This document shows positions 1 to 8,115 of a stretch of DNA of 64,000 nt, piece after piece (within the stretch, counting starts at the first letter, position 1; every line of letters starts with the position of its first letter). Made by a program: the position numbers and the translations under genes. The notes under the pieces were generated by a model that made no database searches, was not told the DNA's origin, and saw only the letters and a list, made by a program, of their open reading frames with translations. This DNA comes from Pandoraea norimbergensis (GTDB lineage Bacteria > Pseudomonadota > Gammaproteobacteria > Burkholderiales > Burkholderiaceae), in the NCBI RefSeq assembly GCF_001465545.3, contig NZ_CP013480.3, forward strand, positions 5,208,001-5,272,000, given 5' to 3'.

Positions 1-859
1 GGCCCGGCAGCGCGATGGCGAATTCAACCCGCTCGCTGCTACCCGGCTTCGTGGCCACGTTCTTCGCAAACTGATCGGCCGTCAGCAACTGTTCGAGCAG
101 TGCCTGCAACTGCACTTCGCCCCAGATGCCACGCGTCTTCACGTTCGTCAGCACACGCTTGAGATCGCCCACACCGGCCGCGAGCGTCTGCATCTCGCCG
201 AGTCCGCGGTGCACCTGCTCCAGTCGATCCGACACCAGCTTGAACGACTCGCCAAGCCGCTGCTCCAGTGTCGCGTGCAGCTTCTCGTCCACCGTGCGGC
301 GCATCTCTTCGAGCTTCGTCGAGTTGTTGACCTCGATGTCCTTGAGCTTTTGTTCGAGCGTCGCCCGCACTTCGCCAAGACGCCGCTCGTTACCCTCGGC
401 CAACTGCGTCAGTTGCTGATGCTGTGCTTCACCAAAGCGACGCAGCGCCGACGTCTGCTCTTCGCGCATCTGCTGGCCATTGAGCACAAGGCTCTGGCGC
501 ACCGCATCGAGTTGGGCCGCGTTCGACTCGGTCAACTTCGCCAACTGCTGCGCAAAGCCGTCGATCTGATTGTTCTGCACCGTCGCCACGCTCGTCATCT
601 GCGCGGCAAGCGTCTGCTGAAACTGCGCCATCTGCGCGCTCTGCTCGCCTCGCCCGGCACGTGCCGTCTCGGCAAACTCCTGACGCAGTCCACGCTCACT
701 GCGCTCGGCCGCGCGCAGAATGTCGTCACGCGCGTTCGTGAGCGAATCGACGAGCGTCGCGCGCAGGCCGGCATCGCCATTGCGTTGCCACACCTTCACG
801 GCGATCACAATCATCACCAGCAGATTCAGCGCTGCCAGCGCTACCAACACTATCTCCAC
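1..859 (-). CDS. rmuC: DNA recombination protein RmuC, C-terminal part cut by window edge
   Basis: RmuC-family protein, thought to act as a nuclease-like factor limiting inversions at short repeats. Reading the minus strand from a GTG at 857-859, the protein opens with a single hydrophobic N-terminal segment (IVLVALAALNLLVMIVIAV). A long Gln/Glu/Ala-rich stretch with coiled-coil character follows. The family core begins with GEMQTLAAGVGDLKRVLTNV, then TRGIWGEVQL. The frame is open to base 1, so the catalytic C-terminal half lies outside. The start is chosen because AAGGAGG (867-873) sits just upstream. That ribosome site overlaps the stop codon of the dehydrogenase gene at 870, so the two are probably one transcript with coupled translation. 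The frame is well supported by family-typical residues. Confidence 0.9.
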   Translation of the reverse strand, partial: MEIVLVALAALNLLVMIVIAVKVWQRNGDAGLRATLVDSLTNARDDILRAAERSERGLRQEFAETARAGRGEQSAQMAQFQQTLAAQMTSVATVQNNQIDGFAQQLAKLTESNAAQLDAVRQSLVLNGQQMREEQTSALRRFGEAQHQQLTQLAEGNERRLGEVRATLEQKLKDIEVNNSTKLEEMRRTVDEKLHATLEQRLGESFKLVSDRLEQVHRGLGEMQTLAAGVGDLKRVLTNVKTRGIWGEVQLQALLEQLLTADQFAKNVATKPGSSERVEFAIALPG

Positions 860-869
860 ACTTGCCTCC

Positions 870-1859
870 TTAGGCCTTACGCACGGCAGGGTTGAGCAGG
901 CAGGGCGGTTTGCCCGGCGCCGATCCAAACCCCAACGCGGCAATCAGGTTATCTGCTGCCAGGCTCGCCATGCCCCGGCGGGTTGCGGCCGATGCGCTCG
1001 CGATATGCGGCGTCAGCACCACGTTCTGTACTTTGAGCAACTCGGGATGCACGCTCGGCTCACCTTCGAATACGTCGAGCCCCGCCGCGGCAATTCGCTT
1101 GCCGGCCAGTGCCTGCGCCAGTGCCGCATCGTCGACGATACCGCCCCGCGCCAGATTCACCAGCGTGGCCGTCGGCTTCATGGCCGCTAGCTCCGCCGCG
1201 CCGATCGTGTGATGGGTTGCCGCCGAATAGGGCAGCACGAGAATGACGTGATCCGCCGTCGCCAGCAGCGTGTCCTTGTCGACGTATGACGCCTTGCAAG
1301 CGGCCTCGGTGGCGGCATCGAGACGCGAGCGGTTGTGATACACCACCCGCATGTTGAAGCCCATGGCACGGCGCGCAATCGCCTGTCCGATGCGGCCCAT
1401 GCCGATAATGCCCAGCGTGCTGCCGTGCAGGTCGGCCCCGAGGAACATGTCGTAAGCCCACTTATTCCAGTGGCCCTCACGCAGCCAGCGCTCCGATTCC
1501 GTGACACGCCGAGCGGTGGCCATCAACAGCGCCCAGCCGAAATCCGCCGTCGTCTCGTTGAGTACGTCAGGCGTATTGGTCGCCATCACGCCGGCGGCGG
1601 TCATCGCTTCGATGTCGAAGTTGTTGTAGCCCACCGCCATATTGGCGACCACACGCAAATGCGGCGCCCCGGCAAGTACCGACGCATCGATACGCTCGCT
1701 CGCGGTCGTGATCGCGCCAGCCTTGTCGGCCAGTCGTGCCCGCAATTCATCACTCGAATACACGGTGTCGGCGTCGTTGCGCTCGACCTCAAAGTACTGC
1801 GCCAACCGTTCGATCACGTCCGGAAAAATGGCGCGGGCCACCAGAATCTTCGGTTTCAC
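870..1859 (-). CDS. D-2-hydroxyacid dehydrogenase (glyoxylate/hydroxypyruvate or 2-ketogluconate reductase type)
   Basis: NAD(P)H-dependent reductase of 2-oxoacids, 329 residues, the usual size. The Rossmann motif GIIGMGRIGQAIARRA is near residue 150. NLARGGIVDD (residues ~235-244) carries the family Arg region. EGEP followed by LTPHIASAS near residues 265-285 supplies the catalytic Glu/His relay. NMAVGYNNFDIEAM and TNTPDVLNETTADF are typical of the GhrB/TkrA/GyaR group, so glyoxylate, hydroxypyruvate or 2-ketogluconate are the likely substrates; sequence alone does not decide between them. It stands directly before rmuC and its stop overlaps the rmuC ribosome site. A role in glyoxylate metabolism would fit the glycolate and oxalate genes nearby, but that is inference. 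Confidence 0.88.
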   Translation of the reverse strand: MKPKILVARAIFPDVIERLAQYFEVERNDADTVYSSDELRARLADKAGAITTASERIDASVLAGAPHLRVVANMAVGYNNFDIEAMTAAGVMATNTPDVLNETTADFGWALLMATARRVTESERWLREGHWNKWAYDMFLGADLHGSTLGIIGMGRIGQAIARRAMGFNMRVVYHNRSRLDAATEAACKASYVDKDTLLATADHVILVLPYSAATHHTIGAAELAAMKPTATLVNLARGGIVDDAALAQALAGKRIAAAGLDVFEGEPSVHPELLKVQNVVLTPHIASASAATRRGMASLAADNLIAALGFGSAPGKPPCLLNPAVRKA

Positions 1860-1939
1860 CTATCGTCTCGCAGGAGTTGGCCGCTCATCGCACGACAACG
1901 CTACGGCACCCGGGCGCCATAGCGTTATTGCGTTGCGGC

Positions 1940-3364
1940 TCAGAAGAAAATCAAGGTCATCAGTACGAATAGCGGCAGCAGAATCGCGCCCGACCACAGC
2001 ATATAGCCAAAGAAGCTCGGCATGCGAATGCCGCGTTGCTCCGCAATGGCCTTGACCATGAAGTTGGGTGCATTACCGATGTACGTGTTCGCCCCCATAA
2101 ACACGGCACCCGCCGAAATGGCCGCCAGCGTGGCCGCCCCCGACGTCATGAGCGTTGCGGCGTCGCCGCCTGCCGTATTGAAGAACACGAGATACGTCGG
2201 CGCATTGTCGAGGAACGACGACAGGATGCCCGTCGCCCAGAAGTACATGACATTGTCCGGCGCACCGCCCGGGCCGGTCACCAGCCGGATCACCCAGCCG
2301 AGCGCGCCTGCTTCACCGGCACGCAGAATCGCCACCACCGGAATGATCGTCAGGAAGATACCCGCGAAGAGCTTGCCGACTTCTTTCATCGGCTCCCAGT
2401 TGAAGTCGTTGCCGACGCGCGCCGTGCGCGGCGTGATGGCGAGCGAAATCACCGTCACGACGAGAAGTCCCACATCGCGCGCCAGATTCTCCAGCGTGAG
2501 TGGCGTACCGAATACGTCGAACACGACACCCGGCTTCCAGATACCGCTCATCAGTACCAGCCCCACGGCGACCGCGAGCAGCACGAAGTTACGTTTGCCC
2601 TCGAGACGAAGCGGCGCTGCATGCGGCGTCGGATCGAGTTCTTCGATCTTTTCCTCCACCTTCTGACGGAAGTAGTACGAATCGATCAGGAAGAAGAGGA
2701 CCAGCAAGATGGCGCAGGCCATCAGCGTTTCGGGCCAGAGGTGGCGCGTCGTCCAGAAGAACTCGACGCCTTGCAGGAAACCGAGGAACAACGGCGGATC
2801 GCCGAGCGGGGTCAGTGAGCCGCCCGCGTTCGCCACCAGGAAGATGAAGAACACGACCACGTGAACGTTGTGCTTGCGGTTGTCGTTTGCGCGAATCAGC
2901 GGGCGGATAAGCAGCATCGCCGCGCCGGTCGTGCCCATGATGCTGGCGAGTACCGTGCCCAGCCCCAGCAGCCCCGTATTGAGCCACGGCCCGCCACGCA
3001 GGTTGCCATGCAGGCAGATGCCGCCGGCGGTCGTGAAGAGTGCCGTCAGCAGCACGACAAAGGGAATGTATTCGGCGATCAGCGCGTGTACCGCGCCGTG
3101 CCAGGCCGCGCCTGCGCCATACACCAGCGCAAACGGCAACAGAAACGCCGCGCCCCAGAACGCCGCGATCTTGCCGAAGTGGTGATGCCAGAACGCCGGT
3201 GCAACCAACGGCCCGAGCGCGATCGACAGCAGCAAGCCTGCGAACGGCAAGCCCCACCACGCGACGAGTTGTGCGCCGTCCGGGCCGCCTCCTGCGGCAA
3301 GCGCGGCAGGACTGATCAACGTCAGCCCCACGGCGGCCACTGCTCCCCAAATGCCCTTCTGCAT
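1940..3364 (-). CDS. NhaD/CitMHS_2-type sodium:proton antiporter
   Basis: Polytopic inner-membrane protein of 474 residues with about a dozen hydrophobic segments and an N-terminal signal-like segment ending near LISPAALAAGGG. It matches the arsenite-permease/NhaD-like superfamily commonly annotated as sodium:proton antiporter. Paired re-entrant motifs are visible: FLVANAGGSLTPLGDPPLFLGF (near residues 175-196) and SSFLDNAPTYLVFFN with GANTYIGNAPNFMVKA in the second half. Asp and Asn residues in those segments are those expected to bind cation in the family. It is likely monocistronic: 80 bases separate it from the dehydrogenase gene downstream and about 240 bases from lutC upstream. The transported ion is inferred from the family; a citrate-type anion substrate is the main alternative. 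Confidence 0.85.
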   Translation of the reverse strand: MQKGIWGAVAAVGLTLISPAALAAGGGPDGAQLVAWWGLPFAGLLLSIALGPLVAPAFWHHHFGKIAAFWGAAFLLPFALVYGAGAAWHGAVHALIAEYIPFVVLLTALFTTAGGICLHGNLRGGPWLNTGLLGLGTVLASIMGTTGAAMLLIRPLIRANDNRKHNVHVVVFFIFLVANAGGSLTPLGDPPLFLGFLQGVEFFWTTRHLWPETLMACAILLVLFFLIDSYYFRQKVEEKIEELDPTPHAAPLRLEGKRNFVLLAVAVGLVLMSGIWKPGVVFDVFGTPLTLENLARDVGLLVVTVISLAITPRTARVGNDFNWEPMKEVGKLFAGIFLTIIPVVAILRAGEAGALGWVIRLVTGPGGAPDNVMYFWATGILSSFLDNAPTYLVFFNTAGGDAATLMTSGAATLAAISAGAVFMGANTYIGNAPNFMVKAIAEQRGIRMPSFFGYMLWSGAILLPLFVLMTLIFF

Positions 3365-3605
3365 GGTTTCTGGTTCCTGTTGTTTGATGGACGATCTATT
3401 ACGAGTCGCCCCTCTCGAAGGAGTGCCCGAAGCGGCAAAAGCTTGGGATATTTCCTATTTGGATCCGAAACAACCGCTCGAAAAGCGCGATACGACAAGC
3501 CTCAAGCGGCCTTCGTGCGCAATGCGACAGTTGTCTCACACCCCTTGTACAAAAAAACGAGTTCGGAAAGCGTGGACTGGGCGGGTGCCTCAATCAGCGC
3601 CCCAC

Positions 3606-4268
3606 TCAGGCGCCGTCGACGATGATGACGTGAACGCGGTACGGGCCATGCGCACCCAGCACCAGCGTCTGTTCGATGTCGGCCGTACGCGACGGCCCGG
3701 CGATGAAATTGGTCGCGCGCGAGAGTTGCCCACGCTCGGTGCGCATCAGCCCGAAGGCATCTTCGTGGCCCGCGACGATGCGCGAGGCCGGCACGACAGC
3801 GATGTGCGTCTCGGGCAGCAACGTCGCCGAAGCAAATGTCTCCGGGCCGGACATCATCATCAGTGCGCCCGTTTCCGCCACCGCGCAGAAGCAGCCGGTA
3901 ATGCCGACGAGATCTTCACCGAGCGGCTTGCGATATTCGACGTGGCAACCGACGCCCGCCCAATCCAGTTCTCGCAACGTCGGCCACGCAACCGCTTGCG
4001 TCACGAGCCCGTTCGCTTGCAGGTACTGCGCGGCAGCGGCCGGCACATCCTGCATTGCCTGCACGCGGGCAATCGTGGTCGAGAGCGCTTCGGCCTTGCC
4101 GATGAACGTGGCAACGAGATCGTCCGGCATCGCCGGGCGCGGCCCTTGCGGATGACGCGCCAGATAGTCCTCGGCCGCCGCCTGCTCGTTCTCGCGCGCC
4201 GCATCAGGGCGATGCTGGGCGTTGCGAATACGGGCGAAGATGCGATTGCGGGCGTCGGTGGTATCCAT
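3606..4268 (-). CDS. lutC: LutC/YkgG-family lactate utilization protein (LUD domain)
   Basis: LUD-domain (DUF162) protein of 220 residues. In complete systems LutC works with the LutA and LutB iron-sulfur proteins to oxidise L-lactate. Recognisable family segments are VGITGCFCAVAETGALMMMSGPE (the ETG signature), IAVVPASRIV and the C-terminal GPSRTADIEQTLVLGAHGPYRVHVIIVD. The start at MDTTDARNRIFARIR is chosen because this is where family similarity begins; an upstream in-frame ATG at 4373 would add 35 low-quality residues. No lutA or lutB lies within this window beside it, so it is an orphan copy here. Neighbours are pncB (upstream, same strand, 217-base gap) and nhaD (downstream). Confidence 0.87.
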   Translation of the reverse strand: MDTTDARNRIFARIRNAQHRPDAARENEQAAAEDYLARHPQGPRPAMPDDLVATFIGKAEALSTTIARVQAMQDVPAAAAQYLQANGLVTQAVAWPTLRELDWAGVGCHVEYRKPLGEDLVGITGCFCAVAETGALMMMSGPETFASATLLPETHIAVVPASRIVAGHEDAFGLMRTERGQLSRATNFIAGPSRTADIEQTLVLGAHGPYRVHVIIVDGA

Positions 4269-4485
4269 GGCTGCGTCCTGAGAGGCCGGCACACCGGTAC
4301 ATGGCCGGCGTCGTGTCGATTGTTTCGTAGGTGTCGGGTAGCCGCTGGCACACGTCCAGCGGGCGATGCGCAATTATAGCGGCACGCGATGCCCACGCAC
4401 CGGGCATTCGCGCACTATCGGAATGGTCTGTCCCCACGCTCGGACGAGGCCCAAATCAACGTCGATTGGCCACTCGCAACGCGAT

Positions 4486-5682
4486 TCAGCCCCGGCTGGG
4501 CGCCGGCTCCGGTGCAATCTCGAACACCTGGCGCAGATAGGCCAGATACGCGTCGTCGTCGCACATGTTCTTGCCCGGCGAATCCGACAGCTTGGCCACC
4601 GGCTGACCATTGCAGCGCACCATCTTGATGACGATCTGCAACGGCTGATAACCGAGGTCGTTGGTGAGGTTCGTGCCGACGCCGAACGCCAGCTTGCAGC
4701 GATCGCGAAAGCGTTCGAACAATTGCAGCACCTTGGGGATGTCGAGTCCGTCCGAGAAAATCATCGTCTTGGTATGCGCATCGACGCGGTTCTCGCTGTA
4801 ATGCTGCAACAGGCGCTCGCCCCACGCGAACGGATCGCCCGAGTCGTGACGCGCTCCATCGAAGAGCTTGCAGAAGTACATGTCGAAATCGCGCAGAAAC
4901 GCCGACATGCCGTACACGTCGGAGAGCGCAATTCCAAGGTCGCCGCGATATTCCTTGGCCCACGTCTCGAACCCGAAGATCTGCGAGTCGCGCAGACGTG
5001 GCCCCAATGCCTGACACGCCTGAAGATACTCATGCGCCATCGTGCCCAGCGGCGTCAGCCCCAATTTCGATGCGTAGTAGACGTTGCTCGTGCCCGCGAA
5101 CTGTTCGCCCAATTCCTCGCGCAACGTGAGAATGACTTCCTCGTGCCACTCCTTGGAGAAGCGGCGGCGCGTGCCGTAATCGGCAATTTTGCAATCGCGA
5201 TAGTCCACCGGCTCGGCCAGCATGCGAATTTTGTCGCGCAGGCGCTGACGTCCTTCTTCATAGGCAGGCACACGCTGGGTATTGCGGAAATACACTTCGT
5301 TGACGATCGCGAGCACCGGAATTTCAAACAGGATCGTGTGCAGCCACGGCCCCTGAATCGTGATGTCGATCTCGCCGTTGCCCTTGGGCGAGGGCTGCAC
5401 GGTGACGTACTTCTCGTTGAGGTGAAAGAGATCGAGGAAATCGATGAAGTCGCTCTTGATGAAGCGCATGGCGCCGAGATAACTCAGCTCCGACTCCGTG
5501 AACCGCAGGCCGCACAGCAACCGGATTTCGTCGCGAATCTCGTCGACGTAGGGCGTGAGGTCAACGCCCTCCGTGCGGCACTTGAAGCGGTATTCCACCT
5601 GCGCCGCAGGAAAGTGATGCAGCACAACCTGCATCATCGTGAATTTGTAGAGATCGGTATCGAGCAGCGACGTGATGATCAT
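4486..5682 (-). CDS. pncB: Nicotinate phosphoribosyltransferase
   Basis: Cytosolic enzyme making nicotinate mononucleotide from nicotinate and PRPP, in the NAD salvage (Preiss-Handler) route. The product is 398 residues, close to the 400 of the E. coli enzyme. The N-terminus [25 protein letters not shown] is the classic PncB opening, which fixes the start at 5682 rather than upstream in-frame codons. Other family blocks are [53 protein letters not shown] and [13 protein letters not shown]. The last part, [18 protein letters not shown] with [12 protein letters not shown], contributes to the phosphoribosyl site. It is transcribed away from fdxA, with 308 bases between the two starts. Confidence 0.96.
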   Translation of the reverse strand: MIITSLLDTDLYKFTMMQVVLHHFPAAQVEYRFKCRTEGVDLTPYVDEIRDEIRLLCGLRFTESELSYLGAMRFIKSDFIDFLDLFHLNEKYVTVQPSPKGNGEIDITIQGPWLHTILFEIPVLAIVNEVYFRNTQRVPAYEEGRQRLRDKIRMLAEPVDYRDCKIADYGTRRRFSKEWHEEVILTLREELGEQFAGTSNVYYASKLGLTPLGTMAHEYLQACQALGPRLRDSQIFGFETWAKEYRGDLGIALSDVYGMSAFLRDFDMYFCKLFDGARHDSGDPFAWGERLLQHYSENRVDAHTKTMIFSDGLDIPKVLQLFERFRDRCKLAFGVGTNLTNDLGYQPLQIVIKMVRCNGQPVAKLSDSPGKNMCDDDAYLAYLRQVFEIAPEPAPSRG

Positions 5683-5990
5683 GACGACAGGCCCCGGCGG
5701 GAGCACGCACAGAAGCAGCGAACGCTGCATATCGACGATGGGTGCACGACACGTGGGAGTCACCCCATGCCGCGCACCGCACGCGAGCGAATTTCCGTCC
5801 TTGCAGGGCAGATGAGATGTCACCGGCCTCGCAAGGGCACGCTCGATGGTACCGCAAAGCCGTGGCCCATATGACGCCGGCGACACCAGCCACAAGTCAC
5901 CGAGCACCCTCACCCGCGACCCCGGGCTGCGCTACAATACGCGTTTTAACGGCCGATCGAAGCCGTTGCGCCCTACGTTCTGGAGTTGGC

Positions 5991-6314
5991 ATGACCCACG
6001 TTGTCACCGAAAACTGCATCAAGTGTCGATACACGGATTGTGTCGACGTTTGTCCCGTCGATTGCTTCCGCGAAGGCCCGAACTTTCTGGCCATCGATCC
6101 GGACGAGTGCATCGATTGCGCGGTCTGTGTGGCCGAGTGTCCGGCAAACGCCATCTACGCTGAAGAGGACGTCCCGGGCGATCAACAGGAATTCATCGCG
6201 CTGAACGCCGAACTCTCGCCGCTGTGGCCGAGCATCACGAAGACCAAGGCCCCGCTGGCCGATGCCGATCAGTGGAAAGACGTCGCCGACAAGCTCAAGC
6301 TGTTGGAGCGCTAA
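5991..6314 (+). CDS. fdxA: Seven-iron ferredoxin FdxA
   Basis: Small soluble electron carrier, 107 residues, the standard length for the FdxA group holding one [3Fe-4S] and one [4Fe-4S] cluster. The N-terminal cluster site [20 protein letters not shown] and the second site [19 protein letters not shown] are complete. The C-terminal extension ([22 protein letters not shown]) is typical of the betaproteobacterial FdxA. The start ATG at 5991 follows a TGGAG ribosome site. A TACAAT at 5933-5938 could be a -10 element; I see no good -35. It stands alone, ahead of the tRNA-Asn pair and divergent from pncB. Confidence 0.96.
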   Translation: MTHVVTENCIKCRYTDCVDVCPVDCFREGPNFLAIDPDECIDCAVCVAECPANAIYAEEDVPGDQQEFIALNAELSPLWPSITKTKAPLADADQWKDVADKLKLLER

Positions 6315-6362
6315 TTCGGCGGTGGCAGCCACATTCGATGCAGAAAAAGTGCATTTCGAGTG

Positions 6363-6392
6363 TTGACAGTGTCTGAAAATCGCCACTATAAT
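6363..6392 (+). promoter_or_regulatory. Near-consensus sigma-70 promoter for tRNA-Asn
   Basis: TTGACA at 6363-6368 and TATAAT at 6387-6392, both perfect matches to consensus, are separated by 18 bases. The -10 box ends 15 bases before the first tRNA gene. A strong promoter of this type is usual for stable RNA genes. Confidence 0.88.
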
Positions 6393-6407
6393 CGCTTTCT
6401 GTTTTGA

Positions 6408-6483
6408 TCCTCGATAGCTCAGTTGGTAGAGCGCCGGACTGTTAATCCGTAGGTCCCTGGTTCGAGCCCAGGTCGAGGAGCCA
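6408..6483 (+). tRNA. tRNA-Asn (anticodon GTT), copy 1
   Basis: A 76-base cloverleaf. The acceptor stem TCCTCGA pairs with TCGAGGA, the discriminator is G and CCA is encoded. The D-arm contains AGCTCAGTTGGTAGAGC, the anticodon loop ACTGTTAATC has GTT at 6441-6443, and the T-arm is CCTGGTTCGAGCCCAGG. It is transcribed from the consensus promoter just upstream. Confidence 0.98.
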
Positions 6484-6501
6484 AGAATTACCGTAGCGAT
6501 G

Positions 6502-6528
6502 GCCTCGCGCACGCGAGGCTTTTGTTTT
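6502..6528 (+). terminator. Terminator-like hairpin between the two tRNA genes
   Basis: GCCTCGCG and CGCGAGGC form an 8-bp GC-rich stem with a two-base gap (6502-6519) followed by TTTTGTTTT. It has the form of a rho-independent terminator but lies 18 bases after tRNA copy 1 and before copy 2. It may instead be a processing or attenuating hairpin, with read-through feeding copy 2. Confidence 0.6.
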
Positions 6529-6570
6529 AGTCGATGCACCGTTACAGCGATGCATGACATCCCAGTTTGA

Positions 6571-6646
6571 TCCTCGATAGCTCAGTTGGTAGAGCGCCGG
6601 ACTGTTAATCCGTAGGTCCCTGGTTCGAGCCCAGGTCGAGGAGCCA
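6571..6646 (+). tRNA. tRNA-Asn (anticodon GTT), copy 2
   Basis: Identical over all 76 bases to the copy at 6408, including encoded CCA. I see no consensus promoter in the 87 bases between the copies, so it is probably co-transcribed with copy 1, with the intervening hairpin only partly stopping transcription. The flank TTTGA before it matches that of copy 1, which fits a recent tandem duplication. Confidence 0.98.
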
Positions 6647-6655
6647 AAAACGCAG

Positions 6656-6687
6656 AAAGCCTCGCCAATCGGCGAGGCTTTTTTGTT
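6656..6687 (+). terminator. Rho-independent terminator of the tRNA-Asn transcript
   Basis: AAAGCCTCGCC (6656-6666), loop AATC, GGCGAGGCTTT (6671-6681), then a T-rich run to 6687. An 11-bp stem with a tetraloop and U-tract lies 10 bases after tRNA copy 2. Confidence 0.88.
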
Positions 6688-6737
6688 TCCGGCGACGGCA
6701 TCTACCCCTCCCTTCTCCCGTGTAAATGCCGTGCCCA

Positions 6738-6770
6738 ATAAAAAACGGGGCACCGTTTCCGGTACCCCGT
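6738..6770 (-). terminator. Rho-independent terminator of the oxalate/formate antiporter gene
   Basis: Read on the minus strand, ACGGGGTACCG, a GAAA tetraloop and CGGTGCCCCGT form an 11-bp stem with one G-U pair, followed by six Ts. It begins 25 bases after the stop of the MFS gene at 6796. Confidence 0.87.
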
Positions 6771-6795
6771 CCTTGTCAGTCACACCAGCACAGAC

Positions 6796-8115
6796 TTACT
6801 CGCTGGCGGGTGCCCCGATCGGCGGCACGTGCGAACTGAGCGTTTCCGGACTGTTCACGCTCTCGATCCAGCGACGGCGCATCGGCTGGAGCAGGAACTT
6901 CGCCGCAATGGCGGCCGCGATACTGATCACGGCAGCGGCGATGAACACACGGTCCCAGTGACCACCCACGGCGAGCACCGACGCAAGCGGCACCAGCAGC
7001 GCAGCCGTTCCCTTTGCGGTGTACAGCGTACCGGCGTTCGACGCGGCATTCTTGCCACCGAACGTGTCTGCACACAGCGCCGGGAAGATCGAGAAGATCT
7101 CGCCCCAGCACAGGAACGTCATCGCAGCGAAGAACACGAACATGTACGGGTTCTGACCGAAGTGCATCAGGCCCAGCATCGCCACCCCTTCACCGAGGAA
7201 GATGATGAACATCGCGTTTTCACGACCGATCTTGTCCGACACGAAACCACACAGCGGACGCGTAAAGCCGTTGCAAAGATTGTCGATCGACAGCGTCATC
7301 GTGAGCAGCGGCAAGGTCGCACCGAAGAGCGTCATCGGCATCGAAGCAATGCCGTAGTCCTTCGCGATCGGGCCGATCTGCGCCGTGGCCATCAGGCCGC
7401 CTGCGGCCACTGCCACGAAGCACACATAGATCACCCAGAACACCGGCGTGCGAATCATCTGACCCGAGGTGTAGTCGACCTTGGTCGCCAGATTGCGGCG
7501 CGACACGGTGACACCCTTCGGTGCACGCGGCTTGACCATCAGCAGCGCGAGGATGAAGATCGCCACGCCTTGCACGATGCCGAAGTTGAAGAACGCCGCT
7601 TCGTAGCCCGACTCGCGAATCATGTTCGCAATCGGAATCACCGTCAGCGCCGCGCCCGCACCGAAGCCGGCCGCCGTGAGGCCAGCCGCCAGACCGCGCT
7701 TGTCCGGGAACCACTTGAGAGCGTTACCCACGCAAGTGCCGTACACGCAACCGGCGCCGATACCGGCGATGACGGCCGCCGTATAAAGCACGGTCAGCGT
7801 CGTGGCGTACGAGTACATGATCCACGAGAGCGCTACGCAGATAGCGCCGCCCGCAACGACCGGACGGGGCCCGAAGCGATCGACGAGCCAGCCTTCGATC
7901 GGCACGAGCCAGGTTTCCACCACGATGAAGATCGAGAATGCGACCTGAATCGCCGCGATGCCCCAATGGTTCTTGGCCTCCATCGGCTCGACGAACAGCG
8001 TCCACGAATATTGCAGATTGGCCACCAGGCCCATACAGATGATGCCGATCACCAGTTGTGACCAGCGCCCTCCCAGAAAAGAGGTTTTCTCCTCCGGTTG
8101 CGCAGCTGCTTGCAT
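6796..8115 (-). CDS. OxlT-type oxalate/formate antiporter (MFS)
   Basis: Major facilitator, 439 residues and 12 predicted membrane segments. Proteins of this group exchange oxalate for formate across the inner membrane. MGLVANLQYSWTLFVEPMEAKNHW at the first helix is typical of the oxalate/formate antiporter family. EGWLVDRFGPRPVVAGG is the loop 2-3 motif, GCVYGTCVGNALKWFPDKRGLAAG follows, and CGFVSDKIGRENAMF occurs in the second half. The start at 8115 follows GGAGGCAAGTC, a strong ribosome site; longer in-frame starts would add Arg-rich, non-family sequence. The gene has its own terminator. No formyl-CoA transferase or oxalyl-CoA decarboxylase gene is in the window, so the substrate rests on family resemblance. 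The 1-kb space upstream is described separately. Confidence 0.88.
   Translation of the reverse strand: MQAAAQPEEKTSFLGGRWSQLVIGIICMGLVANLQYSWTLFVEPMEAKNHWGIAAIQVAFSIFIVVETWLVPIEGWLVDRFGPRPVVAGGAICVALSWIMYSYATTLTVLYTAAVIAGIGAGCVYGTCVGNALKWFPDKRGLAAGLTAAGFGAGAALTVIPIANMIRESGYEAAFFNFGIVQGVAIFILALLMVKPRAPKGVTVSRRNLATKVDYTSGQMIRTPVFWVIYVCFVAVAAGGLMATAQIGPIAKDYGIASMPMTLFGATLPLLTMTLSIDNLCNGFTRPLCGFVSDKIGRENAMFIIFLGEGVAMLGLMHFGQNPYMFVFFAAMTFLCWGEIFSIFPALCADTFGGKNAASNAGTLYTAKGTAALLVPLASVLAVGGHWDRVFIAAAVISIAAAIAAKFLLQPMRRRWIESVNSPETLSSHVPPIGAPASE

Noticed and set aside
4366..5874. A 502-codon frame on the plus strand opposite pncB
   Set aside because: The minus strand encodes a full, motif-rich PncB. 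The plus frame is a high-GC mirror with no recognisable family.
6829..8061. A 410-codon plus-strand frame opposite the oxalate/formate antiporter
   Set aside because: Very Arg/His-rich antisense shadow; the antiporter frame is unambiguous.
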